64,000 nucleotides of DNA, from the NCBI RefSeq assembly GCF_001315015.1, contig NZ_CP012916.1, positions 274,001-338,000 on the forward strand. The letters run 5' to 3'. The notes beneath the pieces were generated by a model. The model was not told where the DNA came from. It worked only from the letters and a program-made list of their open reading frames with translations, and made no database searches. This stretch comes from Azospirillum brasilense (GTDB lineage: Bacteria > Pseudomonadota > Alphaproteobacteria > Azospirillales > Azospirillaceae). Made by a program: the position numbers and the translations under genes. Below, one piece after another: positions 52,587 to 60,620 of the stretch; position 1 is the stretch's first letter, and each line of letters begins with the position of its first letter.

Positions 52587-53054
52587 TCACCGCGTCCGGC
52601 GCCACTCGCCGTCGATGGTGTAGGGCGCCGAGCGGCGACGACGGTGCGTCCGGCCGCCTTGCGGGGGAGGGCCGTCCAGATGCTCGGCCAGGATCGCCAT
52701 GTTCTTGCGGTTGGCCTTCCAGAACACATCGGCGATGTTGCCGGCGACCGGGACGGCGCTGATCAGGCTGTCCATCGCCACGTTGCCGACCATGCGCAGC
52801 AGCTTGCCGCGCGGCACGCCAAGCCTCCAGGCCTCGCGGATGAGATAGCCGGACACCGCCGTGGTGGCGAGGTTGCCGAAGCCGGGCACGAGACCCAGCA
52901 CCGCGTCGGCGCCGAAGGTGATTTTGGTGCCCGGCACGCGGATGGCGCTGTCCATCATCCGCGCCAGCCATTCCAGCCGCTGGCGCGCCGCGAAATGCGC
53001 GGTCTCGCCGTAGGCGGAACCGTAACGGAAAGAAGAAAAAGAGGTAGTGGTCAT
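52587..53054 (-). CDS. DUF4112 domain protein
   Basis: A 155-residue protein with the DUF4112 pattern: a helix RLEWLARMMDSAIRVPGTKI, GADAVLGLVPGFGNLATTAV, and a hydrophobic segment VAMDSLISAVPVAGNIADVF, WKANRKNMAIL. Two membrane-associated hairpins are likely. GGAGGGTC lies before the ATG. Function unknown. It faces the PNPOx-like gene tail to tail with a 24-bp gap. Confidence 0.85.
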   Translation of the reverse strand: MTTTSFSSFRYGSAYGETAHFAARQRLEWLARMMDSAIRVPGTKITFGADAVLGLVPGFGNLATTAVSGYLIREAWRLGVPRGKLLRMVGNVAMDSLISAVPVAGNIADVFWKANRKNMAILAEHLDGPPPQGGRTHRRRRSAPYTIDGEWRRTR

Positions 53055-53251
53055 ACGGACCCTCCAGAAGGGGACGGCTGCACCGTCCGCTCAAGTGAAG
53101 GGCTCCGACATCGCGGTCCGTACCAAGTGGACCGCCAGAGGGGCCCGGAGCCAGTCCCGCACAGATGGCCCGGTCGTCCCACCCGCGCAAGACCCACCCG
53201 TTGTATTTTCGTATGAGTACGGTGGATTCATCCCCGGTTTTTGCAGACCGG

Positions 53252-53812
53252 TCACAAAAGCATCAGGAAGGCCGGCAGGCCGCCCAGAACCGCCCCCTGG
53301 GCCCCGCCCCACAGGACGTCGCCCTGTTCCACCGACCGGCGCAGCGCCGGGTTGGTGCCGCGCAACTGGCACAGGGCGAAGATGGCCGCGTTCATGGGAC
53401 CGGCCAGGGCGAACCACAGGATCCAGGACGGCATGCCGCCGAGCCACACGGCGGGGGCGAGCATCAGGGCGGTGCGCCCGGTCCAGGACAGGCCGCGGAA
53501 CAGCAACGCCTCCCATGACCAGGATCCGGCTTGGCCGACCGGGCCGAAGGGCAGGAGATGCTGACCGATGAGCGTCGCCCCGGCGGTGGCCACGCCGACG
53601 ACCAGCGCCTGGTTCGCGGGCATGGCGAGGGACCACAGGGCGGTGCTCAGCAGGGTCGCCGGAACGCCCCACAGCAGCAGGCGGGACAGGGCCCCCGTCT
53701 GGCGGCTGAGCGCGCTAAGAAAGAAACTGCCGAGCAGGGAACAGGTGACGGTGAGCAGGACGGCGGCGAACAGCAGATAGTCGATGACGAACTGTTCGGT
53801 CAGCATCACCAT
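53252..53812 (-). CDS. Uncharacterised membrane protein
   Basis: A 186-residue protein with five or six hydrophobic helices (for example YLLFAAVLLTVTCSLLGSFF, LLWGVPATLLSTALWSLAM, ILWFALAGPMNAAIFALC). I do not recognise the family. The ATG at 53812 begins directly before the first helix, and a longer in-frame start would add a basic tail without similarity. The neighbours give no functional hint. Confidence 0.65.
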   Translation of the reverse strand: MVMLTEQFVIDYLLFAAVLLTVTCSLLGSFFLSALSRQTGALSRLLLWGVPATLLSTALWSLAMPANQALVVGVATAGATLIGQHLLPFGPVGQAGSWSWEALLFRGLSWTGRTALMLAPAVWLGGMPSWILWFALAGPMNAAIFALCQLRGTNPALRRSVEQGDVLWGGAQGAVLGGLPAFLMLL

Positions 53813-53916
53813 GGCTGCGCTCCCCCACCGGTTTTTTGTTCGTGTTCCCCTCAATTACGGTGGGGCGTGCAGGGGCCGGCGTCAATGGAAAATACCCCTG
53901 TTTTCGGCGGCCTCCC

Positions 53917-54840
53917 TCACCCCTCCAACCCTGTCCGCTGCAGCAGGTCGAGAAACCGCTCCAATACGAGGTTGGGCCGTGCCCCCTTCTTGGTGACCGC
54001 CTGGAACTCCTGGGTGTAGTGGAAGCGCACCGGCAGCAGGGCGCGCATCGCCCCGCGTTCGACCCATTGCCGCGCGTAATGGGTGGGCAGGAAGCCCACG
54101 TAGCAGCCGGTCAGGATGAGGAAGGCCACGCCCTCGCGGTCGGTCGCCGTGGCGGTGGCGGTCAGCGCCCGCTGCACCCCTGCCGCCTCCGGCACCTGCT
54201 GCGCCTCGGTCGGGGCGACGGCGTCGGCTGCCTCCACCGCCGCGTCCGACACCGTCTCCGCATCGAACAGCGGGTGGCCGCGCCCGCAATAGAGACGCGA
54301 TTCCTCCTGGTACAGGGGGTAGCGGTCCAGGCCGGGCAGGGCGCGCCGCGCCGGCACCACGCCGACCTGCAGCCGCCCGTCCAGCACGCCGCGCTCGATC
54401 TCGTTGGGCGGGATCATGCGGATATTCACCCGCACCTCCGGCCCCTGCTGCTTCAGTCCGCGCAGGGCGTTGGTCACGCGCATCTTCGGCATGGTGACGA
54501 GGTTGTCGGTGATGCCGATGTTCAATTCGCCGCGCAGGCGCCCATGCGCGGCGTTGATCTCGCTACGGAAGCTCTCCAGGCCGGCGAACAGGCGCAGCGC
54601 CGCCTCGTAGGCCATGCGCCCCTCATCAGTGAGCAGGAAGCCCGCCCGCCCGCGCCGGCACAGCCGCAGCCCCAGCCGCCGTTCCAGATCGGCCATGTGC
54701 AGGCTGATGGCGGCGCGGCTGATGTTCAACTCCACCTCCGCCGCGGAAAAGCCGCCGCACTCCACCACCGTCGTGAAGACGCGCAGTAGCCGCAGGTCGG
54801 CGTCGTTGAGGCCGCTCAGGGGGCGGGCGGGCTTGGTCAT
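53917..54840 (-). CDS. LysR-family transcriptional regulator
   Basis: A 307-residue regulator. The N-terminal winged helix (about 15-75) reads FTTVVECGGFSAAEVELNIS, then RAAISLHMADLERRLG. The effector domain follows with NIGITDNLVTMPKM and a late VAFLILTGCYVGFLPTHYA segment. It is divergent from the beta-alanine aminotransferase gene with a 125-bp gap, so it probably regulates the two-gene catabolic operon. A GGTT-N7-AACC element lies in that gap. Confidence 0.9.
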   Translation of the reverse strand: MTKPARPLSGLNDADLRLLRVFTTVVECGGFSAAEVELNISRAAISLHMADLERRLGLRLCRRGRAGFLLTDEGRMAYEAALRLFAGLESFRSEINAAHGRLRGELNIGITDNLVTMPKMRVTNALRGLKQQGPEVRVNIRMIPPNEIERGVLDGRLQVGVVPARRALPGLDRYPLYQEESRLYCGRGHPLFDAETVSDAAVEAADAVAPTEAQQVPEAAGVQRALTATATATDREGVAFLILTGCYVGFLPTHYARQWVERGAMRALLPVRFHYTQEFQAVTKKGARPNLVLERFLDLLQRTGLEG

Positions 54841-54875
54841 GGATAGGTAAGCGGATGCTTGCGTAAGGTTTGAAT

Positions 54876-54890
54876 GGTTTGGATTTAACC
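54876..54890. promoter_or_regulatory. Possible LysR binding site
   Basis: GGTT-TGGATTT-AACC is a 15-bp interrupted palindrome in the divergent gap between the LysR gene and the aminotransferase gene. LysR sites often have this size, though the classic T-N11-A outer pair is not met exactly. Confidence 0.35.
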
Positions 54891-54965
54891 GCAACCAAGC
54901 CTCCGCGCACACTGTTTTCCGAGACGATCCCCGACGCCCACCCCAGCCAGCAGGAGTGCAGCCCG

Positions 54966-56327
54966 ATGCCGCCGTTGGACGAGAGCCAGAAAGCCGGAAC
55001 CGCCCCGTCCGCCGGGCTGACGCGCGCGGAGCTGGACGCCCACTGGATGCCCTTCACGGCGAACCGCGAGTTCAAGGCGAACCCGCGCCTGATCGCCCGC
55101 GCCGAGGGCGCTTGGTACTGGGACGCCGAGGGGCGGAAGATCTACGACAGCCTGTCCGGCCTGTGGTGCTGCGGCGCCGGCCACAGCCGCCGCGAGATCA
55201 GCGAGGCGGTGGCCCGCCAGATCGGGGAGCTGGACTACAGCCCGGCCTTCCAGTTCGGCCACCCCGCCGCCTTCAAGCTGGCGCACAAGCTGGCCTCGAT
55301 GACGCCGGCCGGGCTGGACCATGTGTTCTTCGTCAACTCCGGGTCGGAGGCGACCGACACGTCGCTGAAGATGGCGCGGGCCTATTGGCGGCTGAAGGGC
55401 CAGCCGACCAAGACCAAGCTGATCGGCCGGTCCAAGGGCTATCACGGCGTCAATTTCGGCGGCATCAGCCTGGGCGGCATCGGCGGCAACCGCAAGCTGT
55501 TCGGCTCCGGCGTCGAGGCCGACCATCTGCCGCACACGCTGCTGCCGCAGAACGCCTTCACCAAGGGCCTGCCGGAGCAGGGCGCCGAACTGGCCGACGC
55601 GCTGGAGGAACTGGTCGCCCTGCACGACGCCTCCAACATCGCCGCGGTGATCGTGGAGCCGCTGGCTGGATCGGCGGGCGTGCTGCCGCCGCCCAAGGGC
55701 TATCTGAAGCGGCTGCGGGAGCTGTGCGACAAACACAACATCCTGCTGATCTTCGACGAGGTCATCACCGGCTTCGGCCGCATGGGCGCCGCCTTCGGCG
55801 CCGACGCCTTCGGCGTGGTCCCCGACATCATGAACGTCGCCAAGGGCCTGACCAACGGCGCGGTGCCGATGGGCGCCGTCGTCGCCAGCCATGAGATCTA
55901 CCAGACCTTCATGGACAACGGCGGCGCCGACTACATGGTCGAGTTCCCGCACGGCTACACTTACTCCGCCCACCCCGTCGCCTGCGCCGCCGGCCTCGCC
56001 GCGCTGGAGCTGTTCGAGCGGGACAAGCTGGCCGAAAAGGCGGCGGCGCTCGCCCCGCATTTCGAGACGGTGCTGCACGGACTGAAGGGGCTGAAGCACG
56101 TCACCGACATCCGCAACTACGGGCTGTGCGGCGCGGTGCAGATCGCGGCCCTGCCGGGCGAGCCAGCCCGCCGGCCCTACGAGATCGCCATGCAGTGCTG
56201 GAAGGCGGGCTTCTACGTCCGCTTCGGCGGCGACACGCTGCAGTTCGGCCCGCATTTCATCAGCGAGCGCAACGACCTCGACCGGCTGATGAACGCTGTT
56301 TCCGATGCCATCCAGGCAACCGCTTGA
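54966..56327 (+). CDS. Omega-amino acid (beta-alanine):pyruvate aminotransferase
   Basis: A 453-residue class III aminotransferase. The N-terminal LTRAELDAHWMPFTANREFK, SLSGLWCCGAGHSRREI and NSGSEATDTSLKMARAYWR are typical of beta-alanine-pyruvate transaminases. The PLP lysine is in NVAKGLTNGAVPMGA and the aspartate in LIFDEVITGFGRMG. Start at 54966 with CAGGAG upstream. It converts beta-alanine plus pyruvate to malonate semialdehyde plus alanine. The dehydrogenase gene starts 14 bp later, giving a complete route to acetyl-CoA. Other omega-amino acids or amines are possible substrates. Confidence 0.9.
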   Translation: MPPLDESQKAGTAPSAGLTRAELDAHWMPFTANREFKANPRLIARAEGAWYWDAEGRKIYDSLSGLWCCGAGHSRREISEAVARQIGELDYSPAFQFGHPAAFKLAHKLASMTPAGLDHVFFVNSGSEATDTSLKMARAYWRLKGQPTKTKLIGRSKGYHGVNFGGISLGGIGGNRKLFGSGVEADHLPHTLLPQNAFTKGLPEQGAELADALEELVALHDASNIAAVIVEPLAGSAGVLPPPKGYLKRLRELCDKHNILLIFDEVITGFGRMGAAFGADAFGVVPDIMNVAKGLTNGAVPMGAVVASHEIYQTFMDNGGADYMVEFPHGYTYSAHPVACAAGLAALELFERDKLAEKAAALAPHFETVLHGLKGLKHVTDIRNYGLCGAVQIAALPGEPARRPYEIAMQCWKAGFYVRFGGDTLQFGPHFISERNDLDRLMNAVSDAIQATA

Positions 56328-56341
56328 GGATGGAGAACGCC

Positions 56342-57841
56342 ATGACCCTCGTTCCGCACCTCATCGGTGGCGTGGCCGACGCCCCCGCCGACAGCCGCAG
56401 CGCCAACATCATGAATCCGGCGACGGGCGAAACCGTCGGCCGCGTCCCGCTCGCCAGCCGCGCCACCGTGGAATCGGCCATCGCCGCGGCTGAGGCCGCC
56501 TCCCCGGCGTGGCGGGCGACGCCGCCGGCCAAGCGGGCGCGGGTGATGTTCCGCTTCCGGCAACTGCTGGAGGACAACGCCGACCGCATCTGCGAAGCGA
56601 TCACGCGGGAGCACGGCAAGACGCTGGAAGACGCCCGCGGCGAGTTGACCCGCGGCATCGAGAACGTCGAATACGCCTGCGGCATCGCCGACCTGCTGAA
56701 GGGCGAGCATTCCAAGAATGTCGGGCCGGGCATCGACAGCTGGTCGGAATTCCAGCCGCTGGGCGTCGTGGCGGGCATCACGCCCTTCAATTTTCCGGCC
56801 ATGGTCCCGCTGTGGATGTTTCCGGTCGCCGTGGCCTGCGGCAACAGCTTCATCCTGAAGCCGTCGGAGCGCGACCCCAGCGCCTCTCTGCTCGTCGCAC
56901 AACTGGCCCAGGAGGCAGGGCTGCCGCCGGGGGTGCTGAACGTTGTCCACGGCGACAAGGAGGCGGTGGACACGCTGCTGACCGACCGGCGCGTCCAGGC
57001 GGTCAGCTTTGTCGGGTCCACGCCGGTCGCCGAATACGTCTACGCCACCGGCACCGCCCATGGGAAACGGGTGCAGGCGCTGGGCGGGGCCAAGAATCAC
57101 GCCATCGTCATGCCCGACGCCGACCTCGACAACGCGGTCAGCGCAATCATGGGGGCGGCCTATGGCTCCTGCGGGGAGCGCTGCATGGCGATCTCCGTGG
57201 TCGTCGCGGTGGGCGACGCGACCGCCGACCGCGTGGTGGCGATGCTGGCGGAGCAGGTGCGCGCCCTCAAGGTCGGGGCGGGGACCGGCACCGGCTGCGA
57301 CATGGGTCCGCTGGTCACCCGCGCCCATTTCGAGAAGGTGAAGGGCTTGGTCGACCAGGGCGTCGCCGAAGGGGCGGAACTGGTGGTCGACGGCCGCGGG
57401 CTGGTGGTGCCGGGGCACGAGGGCGGCTTCTTCCTCGGCGGCTGCCTGTTCGACCGGGTGACGCCGGACATGAGCGTCTACCGGGAGGAGATTTTCGGCC
57501 CGGTCCTCTGCGTCGTGCGCGTGCAGACGATGCAGGAGGGCATGGACCTGATCGACGCCCACGAATACGGCAACGGCACCTGCCTGTTCACCCGCGACGG
57601 CGAGGCCGCGCGCTACTTCACCGACGCGATCAAGGTGGGCATGGTCGGCGTGAACGTGCCGCTGCCGGTGCCGGTGTCCTACCACAGCTTCGGCGGCTGG
57701 AAGCGGTCGCTATTCGGCGATCTGGCGGCCTACGGGCCAGACGGCGTGCGCTTTTACACCCGACGCAAGACGATCACCCAGCGCTGGCCGACGGGTGGGG
57801 TGCGCGAAGGCGCGCAGTTCTCCTTCCCGTCGATGAAGTGA
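56342..57841 (+). CDS. mmsA: CoA-acylating methylmalonate/malonate-semialdehyde dehydrogenase
   Basis: A 499-residue aldehyde dehydrogenase that makes acetyl-CoA or propionyl-CoA from malonate or methylmalonate semialdehyde with NAD and CoA. Family marks are ITPFNFPAMVPLWMFPVAVA, NSFILKPSERDPS, VGSTPVAEYVYATGTAHGKR, and the catalytic cysteine in GSCGERCMAISV, without the Glu of ordinary ALDHs. The end YTRRKTITQRWP is also typical of MmsA. GGAGAACGCC precedes the ATG at 56342. Coupled to the upstream aminotransferase for beta-alanine use. Confidence 0.93.
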   Translation: MTLVPHLIGGVADAPADSRSANIMNPATGETVGRVPLASRATVESAIAAAEAASPAWRATPPAKRARVMFRFRQLLEDNADRICEAITREHGKTLEDARGELTRGIENVEYACGIADLLKGEHSKNVGPGIDSWSEFQPLGVVAGITPFNFPAMVPLWMFPVAVACGNSFILKPSERDPSASLLVAQLAQEAGLPPGVLNVVHGDKEAVDTLLTDRRVQAVSFVGSTPVAEYVYATGTAHGKRVQALGGAKNHAIVMPDADLDNAVSAIMGAAYGSCGERCMAISVVVAVGDATADRVVAMLAEQVRALKVGAGTGTGCDMGPLVTRAHFEKVKGLVDQGVAEGAELVVDGRGLVVPGHEGGFFLGGCLFDRVTPDMSVYREEIFGPVLCVVRVQTMQEGMDLIDAHEYGNGTCLFTRDGEAARYFTDAIKVGMVGVNVPLPVPVSYHSFGGWKRSLFGDLAAYGPDGVRFYTRRKTITQRWPTGGVREGAQFSFPSMK

Positions 57842-57855
57842 GGGACAGGTAAATC

Positions 57856-57972
57856 CCCTCTCCCCTTCGGGGAGAGGGTTAGGGTGAGGGGGTTGCGCAT
57901 GGCGGCGCGTCCGGCACAAGCGCAACCCCCTCACCGGCCCTCCGGGCCACCCTCTCCCCGGAGGGGAGAGGG
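57856..57972. repeat. 117-bp interspersed repeat, copy D (core flipped)
   Basis: Outer ends in the same orientation as copy B. Perfect 16-bp arms at 57883-57898 and 57920-57935 flank the core 57899-57919. The core, ATGGCGGCGCGTCCGGCACA plus one base, matches the reverse complement of copy B's core at most positions, so the core is inverted relative to B. It lies between the convergent mmsA and GntR genes and probably terminates both. Confidence 0.88.
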
Positions 57973-57980
57973 CTAAGCGG

Positions 57981-58739
57981 CTACATCAGCGGCAGACCGT
58001 CCTTGAACGCGGCCTTCACGTCGGCGCCCCGCACCTCGGCCAGACGCAGCCAGTCAAGGAAATCGCCGTGCCGCTCGACATGGGCGGCCAGACCCAGCGT
58101 GTGTTCGCGTGCCAGACGCTCGGCCAGTTCGCCGTCGCGCCGCTCCAGCGCCCGGATGATGTCGCGGTGCTCGTGCATCGACTGTTCGGCCCGGTTGTCC
58201 TGCCGGATCGACAGCTTGCGGATGGCCCGCATGTGGATGAACAGGTTGTCGGTCAGCGTTTCCAGGATGCGCGCCCGGCTGAGGCGGATGATCGCCTTGT
58301 GGAACTCGATGTTGGCGTCGGAATATTCCTGGATGTTGTCGGAGGGGGCCTGCTCCTCGAAGCTGCGGAAGATATCCCACAGCGTGCCGATGTCCTCCGC
58401 GGTGGCGCGCTCGGCGGCGAGGCGGGTCGCCATGCTCTCCAGCGCCGCCCAGGCGATGATCATCTCGATGATCTCTGTCTTGGTCTTGCGGACGATGTAG
58501 ATCCCCCGCCGCGGCTCCAGCCGCACCAGCCCCTCCTGCTCCAGCAGGGTCAGGGCCTCGCGGATCGGGGTCCGGCTGACGCCCAGCAGGCCGCTGAGCT
58601 GGCGTTCGTCCAGCCGGACGTCGCCGGGGTGGTCGTAGATGTCCATCTGGATGATGGCCTGCTTCAATCGTCGATAAACCTGGTTGCGGAAGGTGGCGCC
58701 GGAATCCAGGGGCTGGACGGACAGTTCGGGTGGCGGCAT
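57981..58739 (-). CDS. GntR-family regulator with FCD domain
   Basis: A 252-residue regulator. The GntR helix-turn-helix (about 15-80) has LDERQLSGLLGVSRTPIREA, LTLLEQEGLVRLEPRRGIYI. The FCD domain (about 95-230) has the helical metal/ligand pattern with ANIEFHKAIIRLS and EHRDIIRALERRDGELAERL. AAGGAG precedes the ATG at 58739. FCD regulators often control uptake and breakdown of organic acids; the TTT operon at 60.6-64 kb is a candidate target, but no site links them. Confidence 0.9.
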   Translation of the reverse strand: MPPPELSVQPLDSGATFRNQVYRRLKQAIIQMDIYDHPGDVRLDERQLSGLLGVSRTPIREALTLLEQEGLVRLEPRRGIYIVRKTKTEIIEMIIAWAALESMATRLAAERATAEDIGTLWDIFRSFEEQAPSDNIQEYSDANIEFHKAIIRLSRARILETLTDNLFIHMRAIRKLSIRQDNRAEQSMHEHRDIIRALERRDGELAERLAREHTLGLAAHVERHGDFLDWLRLAEVRGADVKAAFKDGLPLM

Positions 58740-58774
58740 CGGGCTGCTCCTTCGATGGGGCGGATGGGCGGAAA

Positions 58775-59461
58775 TCACCCGACGAAGCGGTTCCGGTTCA
58801 AATGCTCCTCGATGCGCTTCACGCCGCTCACGCCGCTCGCCGCGGTGTGCAGGGCGCGGCGCTGCTCCTCGCTGTCGACCATGCCCCAAAGCTGCACGAC
58901 CCCGTCGTTGACGACGATGTTGATCCGATCGAGGTCCACCCAGGACTGTCCGTCCAACGCCTCCAGCAGGGCGGCGCGGATCGCCTCGTCGCCGGACACG
59001 CCGAAACCGGCGGCACCGCGCCGGTTGCGGAGCAGTCCGTGCAGCAGGTTGGCCCGGCTGATGATTCCGACCGGGCGGCCGTCGACCAGGACGGGGGCGC
59101 GCTTGATCCGCTTGTCCTCCATCAGGTCGGCGATCTCGGCGATTTCCGCGTCGGGCGCGACGCCGTGGACCGGGCGCGACATGACGTCGCGCGCGCAGCG
59201 CCCATGGGTCTTCAGGAAGTCGGCGGCCTGCACGTTGCGGCCCACCAGCATCTCCAGCCAGCGGGCGCGCGGGCGGTCGGTCCCCGTCTCCACCCGGCGC
59301 AGCAGGTCCCCCTCGCTGATGATGCCGACCGCGCGGCCGTCCTGGTCCACCACCGGCAAACCGCTGATCCGATGGGTCAAAAGCAATTCCGCGATGTCCG
59401 GTACGGGGGTGTCCAGCGCCACCGTGATGACCGGCGATGTCATGACATCCTTCGCTTGCAT
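58775..59461 (-). CDS. CBS-pair and BON domain protein
   Basis: A 228-residue cytoplasmic protein. CBS 1 begins MQAKDVMTSPVITVALDTPV and ends with VGIISEGDLLRRV; CBS 2 begins ARDVMSRPVHGVAPDAEI and ends with PVGIISRANLLHGLL. A BON domain (about 155-225) follows with VVNDGVVQLWGMVDSEEQRR. This fusion is common in proteobacteria. CBS pairs bind adenosine nucleotides and BON domains associate with membranes or lipids, so a nucleotide-sensing role is possible. GGGAGGAACG precedes the ATG at 59461. It stands downstream of nothing obvious and 35 bp upstream of the GntR gene. Confidence 0.88.
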   Translation of the reverse strand: MQAKDVMTSPVITVALDTPVPDIAELLLTHRISGLPVVDQDGRAVGIISEGDLLRRVETGTDRPRARWLEMLVGRNVQAADFLKTHGRCARDVMSRPVHGVAPDAEIAEIADLMEDKRIKRAPVLVDGRPVGIISRANLLHGLLRNRRGAAGFGVSGDEAIRAALLEALDGQSWVDLDRINIVVNDGVVQLWGMVDSEEQRRALHTAASGVSGVKRIEEHLNRNRFVG

Positions 59462-59622
59462 CTCGACGTTCCTCCCTGAACTGGCGGTGCGGAGCCTGTG
59501 TCCGGCTCCTGCTGCGTGTCTGGTATACGAAGTGCTGTGTTTCTTGTCCCTTGCTCCCCAACGGACTTTGCGGCATCTCTGCTGCAACGCAGCATGAGTG
59601 TGGTCAGAGTCCGGAGTTCCCG

Positions 59623-59811
59623 ATGTTGGAGAGTCTTGCTATCGTGTTCGCCCTGGCCGGGTTAGCCGCCGTGGTGACCGAGATTTTGCGGAACGATCCG
59701 GGCCTCATCTCCGAGATCACCAGCGACGTGCGCGCCATGGCCCTGCCGGGCCGGCTCCGGGCGGTCCGGGGCGACCGCTGCCGCGAGCCCCGTCGCCCGT
59801 CCTCCATCTGA
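59623..59811 (+). CDS. Small single-helix membrane protein (hypothetical)
   Basis: A 62-residue open frame beginning MLESLAIVFALAGLAAVVTE, a plausible membrane helix, followed by an Arg-rich cytoplasmic tail. CGGAG lies 7 nt before the ATG. It ends 7 bp from the convergent TerC gene. Coding status is likely but not certain because of its size. Function unknown. Confidence 0.4.
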   Translation: MLESLAIVFALAGLAAVVTEILRNDPGLISEITSDVRAMALPGRLRAVRGDRCREPRRPSSI

Positions 59812-59818
59812 CGGCTTC

Positions 59819-60523
59819 TCAGGCCGGATCGGTCTCCACCACGGCGCGGCGGCGGTTGATGCTGCGGGCCATCAGGAAGCCGGCCGTCATCACCCCCAGC
59901 GCCGCGACGAAGGGCGCCGTCCCGGTCAGCACCGGCAGGCTTTCCGTCACATGGGAATGGATGCTCGGGTCGGTGAGGATGACCTCCGCCGCGATGTAGC
60001 CGAGCAGCCCGGCGCCCGCATAGACCAGGGCCGGCAGCCGTTCGATGGCCTTCAGGATCAGCGTGCTGCCGAAGACGATCAGCGGAATGCTGATGGCCAG
60101 CCCGAGGATCAGCAGGACCGTGTTGCCGTGCGAGGCGGCGGCGATGGCGATGACGTTGTCCAGGCTCATCACCGCGTCGGCGATCACGATGGTGCGGACC
60201 ACCCCCCACAGCCCGGCGGAGGTGCCGGCATGCTCCGCCTGCTCCTCCTCCTCGGTGGGCAGCATCAGCTTGATGGCGATCCAGAACAGCAGCACCCCGC
60301 CGATGATCTTCAGGTACGGGATGGCCAGCAGATAGGCGATGATGACGGCGAACAGCACGCGCAGCACGATGGCCGCCCCGGTGCCCAGGAAGACGCCGAT
60401 CTTCTGTTGCTTCGGCGGCAGCGAGCGGCAGGCCAGCGCAATGACGAGCGCGTTGTCGCCGCTCAGCAGGATGTCGATCCAGATGATCTGGAGCAGAGCG
60501 ATCATGAAATCGGACGTGTCCAT
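59819..60523 (-). CDS. TerC-family integral membrane protein
   Basis: A 234-residue protein with seven predicted helices. The two TerC signatures are present: IDILLSGDNALVIALACR near residue 16-33 and VIADAVMSLDNVIAIAA in the middle, with conserved aspartates in the membrane. The acidic loop EEEEQAEHAG lies between the halves. Relatives (YjbE, Alx, MntP-like) export manganese or protect secreted metalloproteins. It faces the small open frame at 59623 and follows the terminator of the TTT operon. Confidence 0.9.
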   Translation of the reverse strand: MDTSDFMIALLQIIWIDILLSGDNALVIALACRSLPPKQQKIGVFLGTGAAIVLRVLFAVIIAYLLAIPYLKIIGGVLLFWIAIKLMLPTEEEEQAEHAGTSAGLWGVVRTIVIADAVMSLDNVIAIAAASHGNTVLLILGLAISIPLIVFGSTLILKAIERLPALVYAGAGLLGYIAAEVILTDPSIHSHVTESLPVLTGTAPFVAALGVMTAGFLMARSINRRRAVVETDPA

Positions 60524-60554
60524 CGTCCCGAACCCCCCGATGTGAGAAGAAATC

Positions 60555-60591
60555 CCCCCGCCGGTCGTCCCGTCCCGGAGGCCGGCGGGGG
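60555..60591 (-). terminator. Terminator of the second tct operon
   Basis: CCCCCGCCGG and CCGGCGGGGG pair over 10 bp around a 17-nt loop. On the minus strand the stem is followed by GGATTTCTTCTC. It lies about 30 bp after the tctA stop codon. Confidence 0.6.
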
Positions 60592-60620
60592 AGTGGGTGG
60601 AGCTGGTTTGCGGGGGTGCC

